Source of the DNA: Bromus sterilis
Lineage: Eukaryota > Streptophyta > Magnoliopsida > Poales > Poaceae
NCBI GenBank assembly: GCA_950022295.1
Contig: OX465596.1
Location: 123,856,501 to 123,920,500 of the forward strand
Direction: 5' to 3'
Length of the DNA stretch: 64,000 nucleotides
Each line of letters begins with the position of its first letter. The first letter of the stretch is position 1. The notes beneath the pieces are model-generated. The model worked only from the letters and a program-made list of their open reading frames with translations, was not told the DNA's origin and did not search any database. Made by a program: the position numbers and the translations under genes. Shown here one piece after another: positions 46,413 to 59,600 of this stretch.

Positions 46413-46425
46413 TGGTATTAGAGCC
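46413..46425 (+). other. Damaged primer-binding site of B copy 1
   Basis: TGGTATTAGAGCC differs from the intact copy 2 site (TGGTATCAGAGCC) by C to T at 46419, in a CAG context. The mismatch with the tRNA-Met end would weaken priming. Confidence 0.9.
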
Positions 46426-47062
46426 GACTGCCTGTAGGAAGCCACCCAACCACTACCTGGTCGAAGTCGAGTCTAGACTTTGAAAAACTATTTTGCTAAC
46501 TTAATATTTGGCTTACGGGCCCACATCGATGTCACTACGTGTGATATCTATGGTATTAGGATCATTTTCTCCTTACCTATGCTCTGGGAATCTGCTCTCT
46601 TATCCTTGCTGGTAAGTTTTACAAAATCTGACATTAGGATCACGTTCTCTTGATTCCACCCGGTGTTTTTGGTGCTACCCCCATTGATTGAGTCGTGTCG
46701 CAGAAGTCGTACCCCAGATCCCAGACCGCGGATCCCATTCTCATTCTGGGCAGGCCGCGCGTTCTCTGGCATCAACTCCTGTGGCCAACAGTTTTCTTGC
46801 GGCGTGATTGACATAGTGGAATCTATGTCGCGTCGTGTAATCCTTACCGCGGTCTGCGCGCCGCCTAGTGTGTCCTTTTTCCTTAATTTCTACGACGTTA
46901 CGCTGCCCGATTTTCGATTGATTCTATGTGTGGATGTGTATGTCTTATATGACTACTGATATATATCCGCGCCCCCTCTTTGTTGTCGCTTTACCTCTTA
47001 CTCGTTTCCGGTATCTCGTTAAAATGTTCATCGCTGAAATAACCCTGTTAAATTCTAGCAGG
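46426..47062 (+). other. Untranslated leader of B copy 1
   Basis: About 640 bp between PBS and the gag start, with the palindromic leader motif at 46462-46478. ATGs upstream in the same frame (from 46928) add 45 residues of low-quality sequence, so I prefer the ATG at 47063. Confidence 0.7.
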
Positions 47063-50000
47063 ATGGCTGGTCGTGGTGGTCGCGGTCGTGGTCGTGGTGC
47101 CAACGATCCACCTCCGCCGCCGGACTACATGGCCGCGATGATGCAGCAGTTTCAGATGAACCAAGTGTTTATGCAAGGAGTCATAGATCAGCTCCAGAAC
47201 CAGAATCAGAACCAGAACCAGCACCAGAACCAACCGCCTGTGGTTACTCTGCGGGATTTCATGCGTCTCAATCCCCCTCTCTTCCACCAGCCTGAACAGC
47301 CGCTGGATGCCGATGATTGGCTTCGTGACATCACTCATCAGCTGGAGTTCGCTAATGTGAGCGCTGCTGATTATATCAACTTCGCGTCCTATTTCCTGCG
47401 TGGTCCCGCTGCTCAGTGGTGGGACACTTACAAGGGCTCGCTAGTTGAAGGGACTGTCGTCACCTGGAACGACTTCAAGACTGCTTTTCGCGCTCGTTAT
47501 GTCCCCCAGGCGATTATGAACCGTATGAAGGCCGAGTTCCGCAACATCGTTCAGGGCAACAAAGCTGTCGAGGCATACCAGAGGGAATTCCTCCGCCTCT
47601 CCCGCTATGCTGCAAGTGACCTCCCCAATGATGCAAGTAGGCAAGAGAAGTTCCGTGATGGACTCAACCCAGATCTCCAGCTTGCACTTGCTTTGCACGT
47701 CTTCCCCGACTTCGCCACCATGGTGAACCAGACTATCACTCTTGAGACAGCTCAGCTTAAGTTCGGTGGTTCGCCGAAGCGCCCCCATGATGCTGGCTCA
47801 TCTTCGGGCACAGCACAGAAGCAACGCGTTTGGCTTCCACACAGTGTGTTTCGTCCAACTGCCCCTGCAGCAAGGCCGTCGTATGTTGCACCCCGTCTGC
47901 CTCCGCCCCCGCCGAGACAGCCGAAGAGTGAGACTGCACCCCTCCATCCTCAAGATGGCCTATGTTTCAAGTGCCGTCAGCCAGGCCATATTTCCAGAGA
48001 CTGCCCTCAGCGACAGAATCAACTGGTAGTTCACCCTACTGGCCGCGGAAATGGCCATGGCAACAATGGGACCCTCAACTATAATACTGGGCCAAATCCT
48101 CATGCTCGTGGTCATGCTTACAACATTGATGTTGAAGCAGCTCAGGAACAACCCGCTACTGTGATGGGTACACTCCTCGTTAACTCAATACCTGCTACTG
48201 TTTTATTTGATACAGGAGCATCGCATTCATTTATGTCTGGAGCATTTGCTTCTAAGCATGGAATTTACCACGAAAAGATGCATACCCCCTTAATAGTCCG
48301 GACTCCAGGTACCCAGTGTCGTGTCGACATGGTTGCACCTAACCTCACTGTCGAGATCGAGAGTTTTGAGTTCATGGTTTCTCCACAAATTCTGAAAACC
48401 TCCACCATCGACCTTATCCTTGGCATGGATTGGCTAAAAACCCACAATGCCGCACTTTATTATGGCACCAAGGTCATCCAACTTTTTCATCCTTCTGGCG
48501 CGATTTTGAGTCACACTGCCATTGTGTCGATGAATGCCGAAGCTCGTATATATGCCCTGAATGCCTTGAATGTCGCACCTCTCGAAGGGATTGATAAAGT
48601 CCCAATCGTTTGTGATTTTACCGACGTATTCCCAGAAGAACTGCCGGGGATACCCCCGATCAGAGAAGTTGAATTCGTCATCGACTTGAAGCCTGGCACC
48701 GTCCCTATTGCCAAGCGCCCATATAAGATGCCACCTCACCACCTCCTGGAATTGAAGAAGGAGATCGACACGGCCCTCGAGAAAGGCTTCATCCGTCCTA
48801 GTTCCTCTGCTTGGGGAGCACCTTCGCTCTTTGTCAAGAAGAGTGATGGCACGAACCGTTTGGTCCAAGATTACCGACCTATTAACCAGGCCACGATACA
48901 GAACAAGTACCCCCTCCCTCGGATCAATGATCTTTATGATCAACTTGCTGGATCCACGGTGTTTTCAAAACTCGACTTACGGTTGGGTTACCATCAGATC
49001 CGGGTCCGTGATGAGGACATCCCGAAGACTGCATTCATTACTCGCTATGGGTCATACGAGTACAGTGTCATGTCCTTTGGCTTGACGAATGCACCAGCCA
49101 CCTTCTCCAGATTGATGAACTTTATATTCAAGGAATATCTCGACAAGTTTGTCGTGGTTTATCTGGATGATATATTGATTTACTCCAAGACCGATGCAGA
49201 ACATGCCGAACATCTTCGCCTTATACTTGAGAAGCTTCGAGAACACAAACTCTATGCTAAGTATTCTAAGTGTGAGTTCTGGCTTCCCGAAGTAACCTAC
49301 CTTGGTCATGTGATTTCCAAGGATGGCGTTGCCGTCAACCCCGAACGTATTCAGGCTATTCTTGACTGGACTCCACCCAGGACTGTCAAGCAAGTCCGAA
49401 GTTTCCTCGGCCTTGCTAGCTATTGCCGCCGTTTTGTTGAGAACTTCCCCAAGATTGCCAGGCCTCTGACTAACCTGCTTCACAAAGGCGTCAAGTTTGA
49501 GTGGACTGATAAATGTCAAGAAAGTTTTCAAGCTCTCAAGGACAAGCTCACTTCACCCCCGGTGCTTGCTCCTCCTGATACTCAGAAGGACTTCGTGATT
49601 TATTGCGACGCGACTCGTCAAGGATTAGGCTGTGTCCTAATGCAAGAGCGCAAAGTGATTGCTTATGGCTCTCGTCAGTTGCGATCTCACGAAGAAAACT
49701 ATCCAACACATGATCTTGAATTGGCAGCAGTAATTTATGCATTGAAGCTGTGGCGACATTACCTCGTCGGTAATCATTGCGAGATCTTCACCGACCACCA
49801 AAGCCTGAAGTACCTATTTACGGAACCCGACCTGAATCTCCGCCAATAGAGATGGCTCGAGACAATAGCCGACTACGACATGGGAATTTCTTACACCCCT
49901 GGCAAAGCTAATGTGGTGGCCGATGCCTTAAGCCGCAAAGCCTATTGTAGTGAACTTGAAGTTCAGGTGCAACAACCACGTCTGTATGCAGAACTCCGCA

Positions 50001-51511
50001 AGCTGAACATCGAAATTGTTCCGCAGGGATATGTGAACTCCCTGGTGGTCCAACCAGACCTCGACACCCGCATCAAGACGGTACAACATTATGACTCTGA
50101 CATTTGGAAGATTAAGCATCGTGTCGCGCGCGGAGAGCCCTCATTCTTCACTATTGATGCAAATGATGATAATGCGGTGTACTTCAAGGGTCGTTTAGTG
50201 GTTCCGGTAGCCAAGGCCAACCTGAATTACGCCTCTGATGTCATGAAAGAAGCTCATGATACACCCTTGTCGATTCACCCTGGTAGTACCAAAATGTACC
50301 AAGACATTCGTCAGCGGTACTGGTGGTCTAACATGAAACAAGACATTGCTCATTATGTTGATGAGTGTGACGTTTGTCGTCGCGTGAAAGCCGAACATCA
50401 AAGACCTACTGGAACTCTGCAACCACTCTCTATTCCTGAATGGAAATGGGACAAGATTGAAATGGACTTCGTCACCGGATTTCCCCGATCACAGAAAGGT
50501 CATGATGCCATCTTTGTCGTCATCGACCGATTCTCCAAGGTTGCTCATTTTCTGCCTGTCAAGGAGACGATCTCTGCTAGTCAGTTGGCAGACTTGTATG
50601 TTTCCAGAATTTTTCCCCTCCATGGTATTCCGTTGGAGATCAGTTCAGACCGTGGCAGCATTTTCACCTCGAAGTTCTGGGATAGTTTCCAAGAAGCTAT
50701 GGGCACTCACCTAAGCTTCAGTACTGCTTATCACCCCCAGTCGCAAGGACAGGTCGAACGAGTCAACCAAGTGCTTGAAGATATGCTTCGAGCTTGTGTC
50801 ATTTCATTTGTTAAGAAATGGGAGGAATCTCTTCCATTTGCTGAATTCTCGTACAACAATAGCTATCAAGCTAGTCTGAAGATGGCCCCCTTTGAAGTTC
50901 TCTATGGACGTAAGTGTCGAACCCCTCTGAATTGGTCCGGAACTGGAGAACGAACTCTCATTGGTCCGGACATTATACAGCATGCCGAAGATCAGGTTCG
51001 CGTTATTCGTGAACACTTGAAGGCTGCTCAGTCCCGCCAGAAGAGCAACTATGATCGCAAGCACAAAGAAATGGTCTATCAACCTGGCGAATACGCGTAC
51101 CTCCGTGTCACCCCGATGCGAGGCACTCATCGCTTCGGGATCAAAGGCAAGTTAGCTCCTCGCTACATTGTCCCGTTCCGTATTCTTTCCCGGAGTGGAC
51201 TAGTGGCATACCGATTGGAATTGCCGTCGAACCTCTCTCAAGTCCACGATGTATTCCACGTGTCGCAACTCCGACGTTGCTTCAAAGACCCTATTCGTGA
51301 AGTGGAGCATGATATGATTGAGCTGCAACAGGACTTGACTTATCAAGAACATCCAAGCCGCATTCTCGATCAGTCTGAACGCAAAACCCGCAACAAGACA
51401 ACCAAGTTTCTTAAGGTTCAGTGGTCAAATCATTCTGAAGATGAAGCCACCTGGGAACGCGAAGATCGTCTTCGTGAGGAATACCCCGATCTTTTCCCCT
51501 CTACCTCTTAA
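47063..51511 (+). pseudogene. gag-pol: Gag-Pol polyprotein of B copy 1, interrupted by one stop codon
   Basis: The frame is identical in length to copy 2 (1482 codons plus stop), but codon 929 is TAG (49847-49849) where copy 2 has CAG. Translation would end inside RNase H. That gives a 928-residue product with Gag, zinc knuckle (Cys301, Cys304, His309, Cys314), protease (DTGAS, 383-387) and reverse transcriptase (YLDD, 700-703), but no integrase. The remaining frame from 49850 is open to 51511 and includes integrase and chromodomain. Other changes against copy 2 include Gly to Val in YIGPF and in SFGKK, positions usually conserved, pointing to damage in this copy. Start chosen at the ATG before AGRGGRGRGRG. 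Confidence 0.95.
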
Positions 51512-51534
51512 ATTCTCGAGACGAGAATTCTTGT

Positions 51535-51547
51535 AGTGGGGGAGATT
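51535..51547 (+). other. Polypurine tract of B copy 1
   Basis: AGTGGGGGAGATT lies directly before the TG of LTR 2. It primes plus-strand DNA synthesis. Only 23 bp separate the pol stop from it, so there is no env-like gene. Confidence 0.9.
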
Positions 51548-54500
51548 TGTAACACCCTCACTGTCAGTGAACAGTAATCACTGTTACTGTTCATCTCTAC
51601 TGTTCAAAACTTTTGTTTGATCCACTGATTCAGTTCAAATTCAAATTCTCCTTTGATATTGTTGCAAGCAATGTGAACCATGGACCTTGATCATCATGGA
51701 TGAAAACAAAGTCCAAGCCATTTGAATTAAAATTCCAACAAACCCTAAAATGCCTTTTAGTGGTTATTAAAAATATGGTGACAATAAATCTTTTCCAAAA
51801 ATCTTGGAACCACTTTTATAAAGTCCCAAATAATCACTGGACCAAATCCATATGGGTTTGGGTATTTATTGAGTTATAAAAAATTCCAAACAAATCGAAA
51901 CAGTAGCTAAAAACCCCAATTTAATCATTTAATATTTAAATCAAATATTAAATGATTTTCTTTTGACCCCAAATCTTTTGTGGCACTAGCCTAGGGTATA
52001 AAAACAATTATGGGTCACATGCCACATTTTATAAAAATGCCAAGGTATATAAAATAATTACAAAAAGAAAATTACAGAAAAGAAAAAGAAGAAAAAGAAA
52101 GCTAAACCTAGCTAAACCCTCCTCACCCCCCTGGGCCAGAACCCAGCCCACCTAGCAACTAGCCCACTACCCCAACCAGCCCACGGCCCACCCGGTCATC
52201 CCCTTCCCCTGTTCACCCCAGCCCGCGCGTGGCGCCATGGATGGAGGTGTTCGACGCCTCCAGCCGCTCGATGCTCGACAACGCACGGCAACAGTGCCCC
52301 GGGCTAGGTTAAGTAGTTCCTCCTCTCCCCCGTGGACGAACCCTAGCTCCATTTCGGTCCCTCCTCGCTCGTCCTCGTCTTGGGAAAAACCGCGCGGCCA
52401 CCGCCGTCGCCATTGTTGCGCCCACGCGTAGCCACCGACCTCCCGAGCCCAAGCCGCCTTGTCCGGCCGCTCCGTCGTCGTGGTCTACGTCGACAAGCTG
52501 AAGGAATCGGTCCCGGAGCCCCTACATCGTGAGCTTCTCGCAGTTCCCCTCTCCTGCATCCGTTGCCGTCGCGGTCGCGATTCGCCGCCGTCGAGTCCCC
52601 ACCGCGCCCGCTTGGCACACCAGCAGGTTCCTGGTGAGCTCCTCGTCCGTCGCCAACTCCTCGCGCCCTCTCTCTTTTGCTCTAACCCGATCCGCCATTG
52701 GCGTCGTGGGCTCGCCGCCGCGGGTGAGCTCGCAACCGTAGCTTGGAGCCCGCGTTTGGCGCGCTGGGCGCGTCAGCTTGCTCCTCACGCTCCCAGGAAC
52801 TGAACCCAGTACCACACGCCCAAGCTTACGCGCTAGGTCTTCGAATTACTCGGCGCTAGCTTTCGGTCCGTCGCCGCGCTCTTTGTCGTCGTCGACTCCG
52901 GTCACCACAGGCGACGAAACCACCTCCAGACGACGCACGGGTTCTCCCTCGTTCGAACGCGACCGGTCCCGTGTCCTCCTATGGTCTGTGGCGAGCGCAC
53001 GGTCGCCGCCGGTGCCCACGGCCTCGCCGGCGTGTTCCCGTGTGGCTGCCAAGTGGGGCCGCTGCGTCAGAAGTTTAATTAGCACTAATGAGTCGATTAT
53101 TCTTAACCCCCCTCTCACGCTCGCTGACGTGTGGGCCACCCCCCTTAAACCCCATTTAATTAAACCATATAACTGTTAATTAGTCCCTGTTAGGATGACA
53201 GAGGGGTCCCACTTGTAAGTAGTTAAAGAAAATGAATTTATAATAATAACAGTGTATGGCATGTGGGCCCTGGCATTTTTCTAATTAAACTAAAATGATT
53301 TATCACATGTGAGGCTGACCAGTGGGTCCCCTCTGTCAGTTTGACCAGTCAACTGTGCTGTGGATAATGTTCTGTTAATAAATAAAAATAATTTAAAAAT
53401 AATTTGGAAAATGATTTAAATTTCTTAAAACTTTAGAAAATCATAGAAAATAAACCGTAGCTCAGATTCAAAAACTTTATACATGAGAGTTGATCAGAAA
53501 AATATAACGAATACGGATACGCTATCCGTATGTCTACCACACCCCCCTAACACACCGATCATCGACATTCCCCCCTCTGGGCTGTCTGTCGATAAATTCC
53601 GGTACCGATAAAAAGTACCCGGATGAATTTATTCCGAACACGAAAGTTGTCCGGAATGGTTCAACTAACACGGATACACCCCCCTTATGTTTGTACGGTA
53701 CCCACGACACCTCCGGCTTGATCCTTCCCCCTCCGGTCGCCCTGTCCGGTAATCACCCGGAGCCGGTAGTTCATCCCCGGATGAATTCCCGCTCTGAGCC
53801 TGATACATCGTACTGCGTTAGAACACCGTTAACATTCCATCTATCATGTCATGCCTATGTTTGTATATTATTGCTGTGTATTTACTGTTTCCTTCCCCCC
53901 CCTTAATCTCCGGTAGACACTGCTGCTACCGCCGACTACACTGCTGCCGGGTACGACTACTTCGTCGACGACCCTGCCCCTACCGTCGAGCTTCCAGGCA
54001 AGAAGAGCCATTCTCTTCCCCAGATATCGCCTACCTTTCCGTATTTTCTTGCACTAGGGATTGTTACTGCTGCTGCTACGATTACAACCCTATTCAATTG
54101 CATAGCCTGATTTTGTCGCCCCTTGATGTACCTTTCCTTTATCCTATGCTGCCTATTATTACCTATGCATATATTCAGCAGTGAGCCCTGCGCATTGTTA
54201 GCTAGGATTAGATAGCGGGCCGTGATCACTCAGGGGAGTGAACACGGATACAATATATACAACTGCACAGGTACGGTACAATGCAGACACCGCCAAAGGC
54301 CCCTATCTGGGTTATGCCTAGTCACCTCAAGTGTGAGCTATCAAGGAGTAACCCTTGTACTCCACTCGAGGCTGACTTTGTCTTACCGCCTTAGGGTCCT
54401 GAACAGCGGTTGTCCTTAAGGTAAGAAGTCGGGCGACCCAACGGTGCCCGCGAGAGGTATATCGTCGGGAACGACAGGGAGGGTACGACCGACGTTACTG

Positions 54501-55975
54501 GCGTGCTTGGCGTCTGCTCGTATCTCGCGAGAGTTACCAAACCACGAAAGTCGAGCTCTACCAAGAGCACACGCGAGACAAGGTAAGGAGACGGTTCACC
54601 TTGTTGGTAACCGCAGTGACTTGGTGGGACGACAGGGCAGGCACCGATGTACTGGTGGTCCTGACTGCTGTCGTTGACCGCGGGTCGGTTAAGTCGAGGC
54701 AACGATAACGGTTGTCGCGCAGGTTAATTAAAATACTAAATGGTTCGGCGGATGACTTGAGAGGCCCGTTGGTCTGTACGCACTACCTACACGTGGGATT
54801 ACGGTGTGGGCCCTCCGCGTCGTAGTTTGTCCGAAAGCTCTTCAGACGTCAGCAGTACTGCGGCCTGATCGCCGGGAAGTGGTCTTGTCTTTTGCTACAG
54901 CAGGTGTGTTTGGATTTGCTTTTGCTTCACCAGCCAGACTCGCACCGTGCAGGAGCGTGCAAGGGTGAGGGACCTAGACCCCTTGGCGCATAGGATATAG
55001 TCCGGCGGATGGCCTCTCTGTTGAGCCTAGGATGGGCTGCGTCGTGTCGGATAGCCTCGGTGGGGCGTTCCCTAACAAGGTTCACGCCACCCTGGAGATC
55101 CGAGCGTGCAGGCTGAATAGTAGTGCACCCCTGCAGGGAGTTTAATCTATTCGAATAGCCGTGTCCACGGTAACAGGACGCTTTATGCTGAAGCTGGATC
55201 TTACCACTAGAAACTATTATTATTAAACTGTATGGTTCCGGGTTTTCTTCCTCGCGGGGATGTCGAGGAGGTGAACTCGGAGGCATTATTATTATTGTTA
55301 ATAATTACAACTTATATTATACAATGTTGCAGCAACTTCTGCTTCGTTGTTACTTTATGCTTTATATGAACTGTTGGCTGATCCTTACCTCTTGCTGCAA
55401 GACATCGTCGGAAGATGCTAGTCTTCGATAGGCTTAGCTTCTTACCCTTATTCTGATTTCTATCTTGCAGTCCACTATATACAGCCTCTTCTTTCCGTTG
55501 ATACAATGCAAAATGCTTAGTAGCGGACGTAAGACTCGCGGGTATACTAGATACTCACCTTTGCTTTATTTCCCCTTTTTCGCTTTGCCTGATCGGCCGC
55601 TGCAGTCGACTTTGGAGCCCAGGAGCAGGAGTACCCCGGAGGAGGATACTACTACGTCGAGACCCCCGCTGACCAGGACCAGGAGTAGTTTCGGAGGCTC
55701 CCAGGCAGGAGGCCTTGCCTTTTCGATTTGTATCTCTGATGTTATTTGTGCTAGCCTTCTTAAGGCAAAACTTGACTAACTATGTCTGTACTCAGATATT
55801 ATGGTTTGTATGACTTATGTATTCGGGTCCGAGTGACCCCCCTTTATTGTAACATATTGGTTTATCCTTTTGTGTTTAGTGTTGTGCTGTGATATTCTCA
55901 CCGTGGCACCCTAATCTCAGCCGTGTACCCTGCATGTATGATTACTGTACACGGATTGATTTTGGGGGCGTCACA
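51548..55975 (+). mobile_element. Family B LTR 2 (shared middle LTR)
   Basis: The LTR is 4428 bp, the longest and least deleted of the three. It serves as 3' LTR of copy 1 and 5' LTR of copy 2. It contains TATA boxes at 51997-52053, the hairpin at 53511-53531, the core block at 55149-55170 and TCTGTACTCAGA at 55785-55796. It keeps the 34 bp missing in LTR 1 and the 364 bp missing in LTR 3. Confidence 0.95.
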
Positions 55976-55978
55976 AGT

Positions 55979-55991
55979 TGGTATCAGAGCC
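55979..55991 (+). other. Primer-binding site of B copy 2 (intact)
   Basis: TGGTATCAGAGCC begins three bases after the LTR end. The shared leader motif follows at 56028-56044, 36 nt after the PBS. Confidence 0.95.
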
Positions 55992-56628
55992 GACTGCCTG
56001 TAGGAAGCCACCCAACCACTACCTGGTCGAAGTCGAGTCTAGACTTTGAAAAACTATTTTGCTAACTTAATATTTGGCTTACAGGCCCACATCGATGTCA
56101 CTACGTGTGATATCTATGGTATTAGGATCCTTTTCTCCTTACCTATGCTCTGGGAATCTGCTCTCTTATCCTTGCTGGTAAGTTTTACAAAATCTGACAT
56201 TAGGATCACGTTCTCTTGATTCCACCCGGTGTTTTTGGTGCTACCCCCATTGATTGAGTCGTGTCGCAGAAGTCGTACCCCAGATCCCAGACCGCGGATC
56301 CCATTCTCATTCTGGGTAGGCCGCGCGTTCTCTGGCATCAACTCCTGTGGCCAACAGTTTTCTTGCGGCGTGATTGACATAGTGGAATCTATGTCGCGTC
56401 GTGTAATCCTTACCGCGGTCTGCGCGCCGCCTACTATGTCCTTTTTCCTTAATTTCTACGACGTTACGCTGCCCGATTTTCGATTGATTCTATGTGTGGA
56501 TGTGTATGTCTTATATGACTACTCCAATATATCCGCGCCCCCTCTTTGTTGTCGCTTTACCTCTTACTCGTTTCTGGTATCTCGTTAAAATGTTCATCGC
56601 TGAAATAACCCTGTTAAATTATAGCAGG

Positions 56629-59600
56629 ATGGCTGGTCGTGGTGGTCGCGGTCGTGGTCGTGGTGCCAACGATCCACCTCCGCCGCCGGACTACATGGCC
56701 GCGATGATGCAGCAGTTCCGAATGAACCAAGTGTTTATGCAAGGAGTCATAGATCAGCTCCAGAACCAGAATCAGAACCAGAACCAACACCAGAACCAAC
56801 CGCCTGTGGTTACTCTGCGGGATTTCATGCGTCTCAATCCCCCTCTCTTCCACCAGCCTGAACAGCCGCTGGATGCCGATGATTGGCTTCGTGACATCAC
56901 TCATCAGCTGGAGTTCGCTAATGTGAGCGCTGCTGATTATATCAACTTCGCGTCCTATTTCCTGCGTGGTCCCGCTGCTCAGTGGTGGGACACTTACAAG
57001 GGCTCGCTAGTTGAAGGGACTGTCGTCACCTGGAACGACTTCAAGACTGCTTTTCGCGCTCGTTATGTCCCCCAGGCGATTATGAACCGTATGAAGGCCG
57101 AGTTCCGCAACCTCGTTCAGGGCAACAAAGCTGTCGAGGCATACCAGAGGGAATTCCTCCGCCTCTCCCGCTATGCTGCAAGTGACCTCCCCAATGATGC
57201 AAGTAGGCAAGAGAAGTTCCGTGATGGACTCAACCCAGATCTCCAGCTTGCACTTGCTTTGCACGTCTTCCCCGACTTCGCCACCATGGTGAACCAGACT
57301 ATCACTCTTGAGACAGCTCAGCTTAAGTTCGGTGGTTCGCCGAAGCGCCCCCATGATGCTGGCTCATCTTCGGGCACAGCACAGAAGCAACGCGTTTGGC
57401 TTCCACACAGTGTGTTTCGTCCAACTGCCCCTGCAGCAAGGCCGTCGTATGTTGCACCCCGTCTGCCTCCGCGCCCGCCGAGACAGCCGAAGAGTGAGAC
57501 TGCACCCCTCCATCCTCAAGATGGCCTGTGTTTCAAGTGCCGTCAGCCAGGCCATATTTCCAGAGACTGCCCTCAGCGACAGAATCAACTGGTAGTTCAC
57601 CCTGCTGGCCGCGGAAATGGCCATGGCAACAATGGGACCCTCAACTATAATACTGGGCCAAATCCTCATGCTCGTGGTCATGCTTACAACATTGATGTTG
57701 AAGCAGCTCAGGAACAACCCGCTACTGTGATGGGTACACTCCTCGTTAACTCAATACCTGCTACTGTTTTATTTGATACAGGAGCATCGCATTCATTTAT
57801 GTCTGGAGCATTTGCTTCTAAGCATGGAATTTACCACGAAAAGATGCATACCCCCTTAATAGTCCGGACTCCAGGTACCCAGTGTCGTGTCGACATGGTT
57901 GCACCTAACCTCACTGTCGAGATCGAGAGTTTTGAGTTCATGGTTTCTCCACACATTCTGAAAACCTCCACCATCGACCTTATCCTTGGCATGGATTGGC
58001 TAAAAACCCACAATGCCGCACTTTATTGTGGCACCAAGGTCATCCAACTTTTTCATCCTTCTGGCGTGATTTTGAGTCACACTGCCATTGTGTCGATGAA
58101 TGCCGAAGCTCGTATATATGCCCTGAATGCCTTGAATGTCGCACCTCTCGAAGGGATTGATAAAGTCCCAATCGTTTGTGATTTTACCGACGTATTCCCA
58201 GAAGAACTGCCGGGGATACCCCCGATCAGAGAAGTTGAATTCGTCATCGACTTGAAGCCTGGCACCGTCCCTATTGCCAAGCGCCCATATAAGATGCCAC
58301 CTCACCACCTCCTGGAATTGAAGAAGGAGATCGACACGGCCCTCGAGAAAGGCTTCATCCGTCCTAGTTCCTCTGCTTGGGGAGCACCTTCGCTCTTTGT
58401 CAAGAAGAGTGATGGCACGAACCGTTTGGTCCAAGATTACCGACCTATTAACCAGGCCACGATACAGAACAAGTACCCCCTCCCTCGGATCAATGATCTT
58501 TATGATCAACTTGCTGGATCCACGGTGTTTTCAAAACTCGACTTACGGTTGGGTTACCATCAGATCCGGGTCCGTGATGAGGACATCCCGAAGACTGCAT
58601 TCATTACTCGCTATGGGTCATACGAGTACAGTGTCATGTCCTTTGGCTTGACGAATGCACCAGCCACCTTCTCCAGATTGATGAACTTTATATTCAAGGA
58701 ATATCTCGACAAGTTTGTCGTGGTTTATCTGGATGATATATTGATTTACTCCAAGACCGATGCAGAACATGCCGAACATCTTCGCCTTATACTTGAGAAG
58801 CTTCGAGAACACAAACTCTATGCTAAGTATTCTAAGTGTGAGTTCTGGCTTCCCGAAGTAACCTACCTTGGTCATGTGATTTCCAAGGATGGCGTTGCCG
58901 TCAACCCCGAACGTATTCAGGCTATTCTTCACTGGACTCCACCCAGGACTGTCAAGCAAGTCCGAAGTTTCCTCGGCCTTGCCAGCTATTGCCGCCGTTT
59001 TGTTGGGAACTTCCCCAAGATTGCCAGGCCTCTGACTAACCTGCTTCACAAAGGCGTCAAGTTTGAGTGGACTAATAAATGTCAAGAAAGTTTTCAAGCT
59101 CTCAAGGACAAGCTCACTTCACCCCCGGTGCTTGCTCCTCCTGATACTCAGAAGGACTTCGTGATTTATTGCGACGCGACTCATCAAGGATTAGGCTGTG
59201 TCCTAATGCAAGAGCGCAAAGTGATTGCTTATGGCTCTCGCCAGTTGCGATCTCACGAAGAAAACTATCCAACACATGATCTTGAATTGGCAGCAGTAAT
59301 TTATGCATTGAAGCTGTGGCGACATTACCTCGTCGGTAATCGTTGCGAGATCTTCACCGACCACCAAAGCCTGAAGTACCTGTTTACGCAACCCGACCTG
59401 AATCTCCGCCAACAGAGATGGCTCGAGACAATAGCCGACTACGACATGGGAATTTCATACACCCCTGGCAAAGCTAATGTGGTGGCCGATGCCTTAAGCC
59501 GCAAAGCCTATTGTAGTGAACTTGAAGTTCAGGTGCAACAACCACGTCTGTATGCAGAACTCCGCAAGCTGAACATCGAAATTGTTCCGCAGGGATATGT

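Noticed and set aside
46928..47062. N-terminal extension of the polyprotein from an upstream ATG
   Set aside because: Sequence is not Gag-like and varies between copies; the ATG at 47063 (56629 in copy 2) opens the typical Gag start.
47048..51130. Minus-strand ORFs of 60-169 codons opposite gag-pol
   Set aside because: They recur identically opposite copy 2 only because the plus strand is conserved; no domain is seen.
51512..51547. Possible env-like gene after integrase
   Set aside because: Only 23 bp lie between the stop and the polypurine tract.
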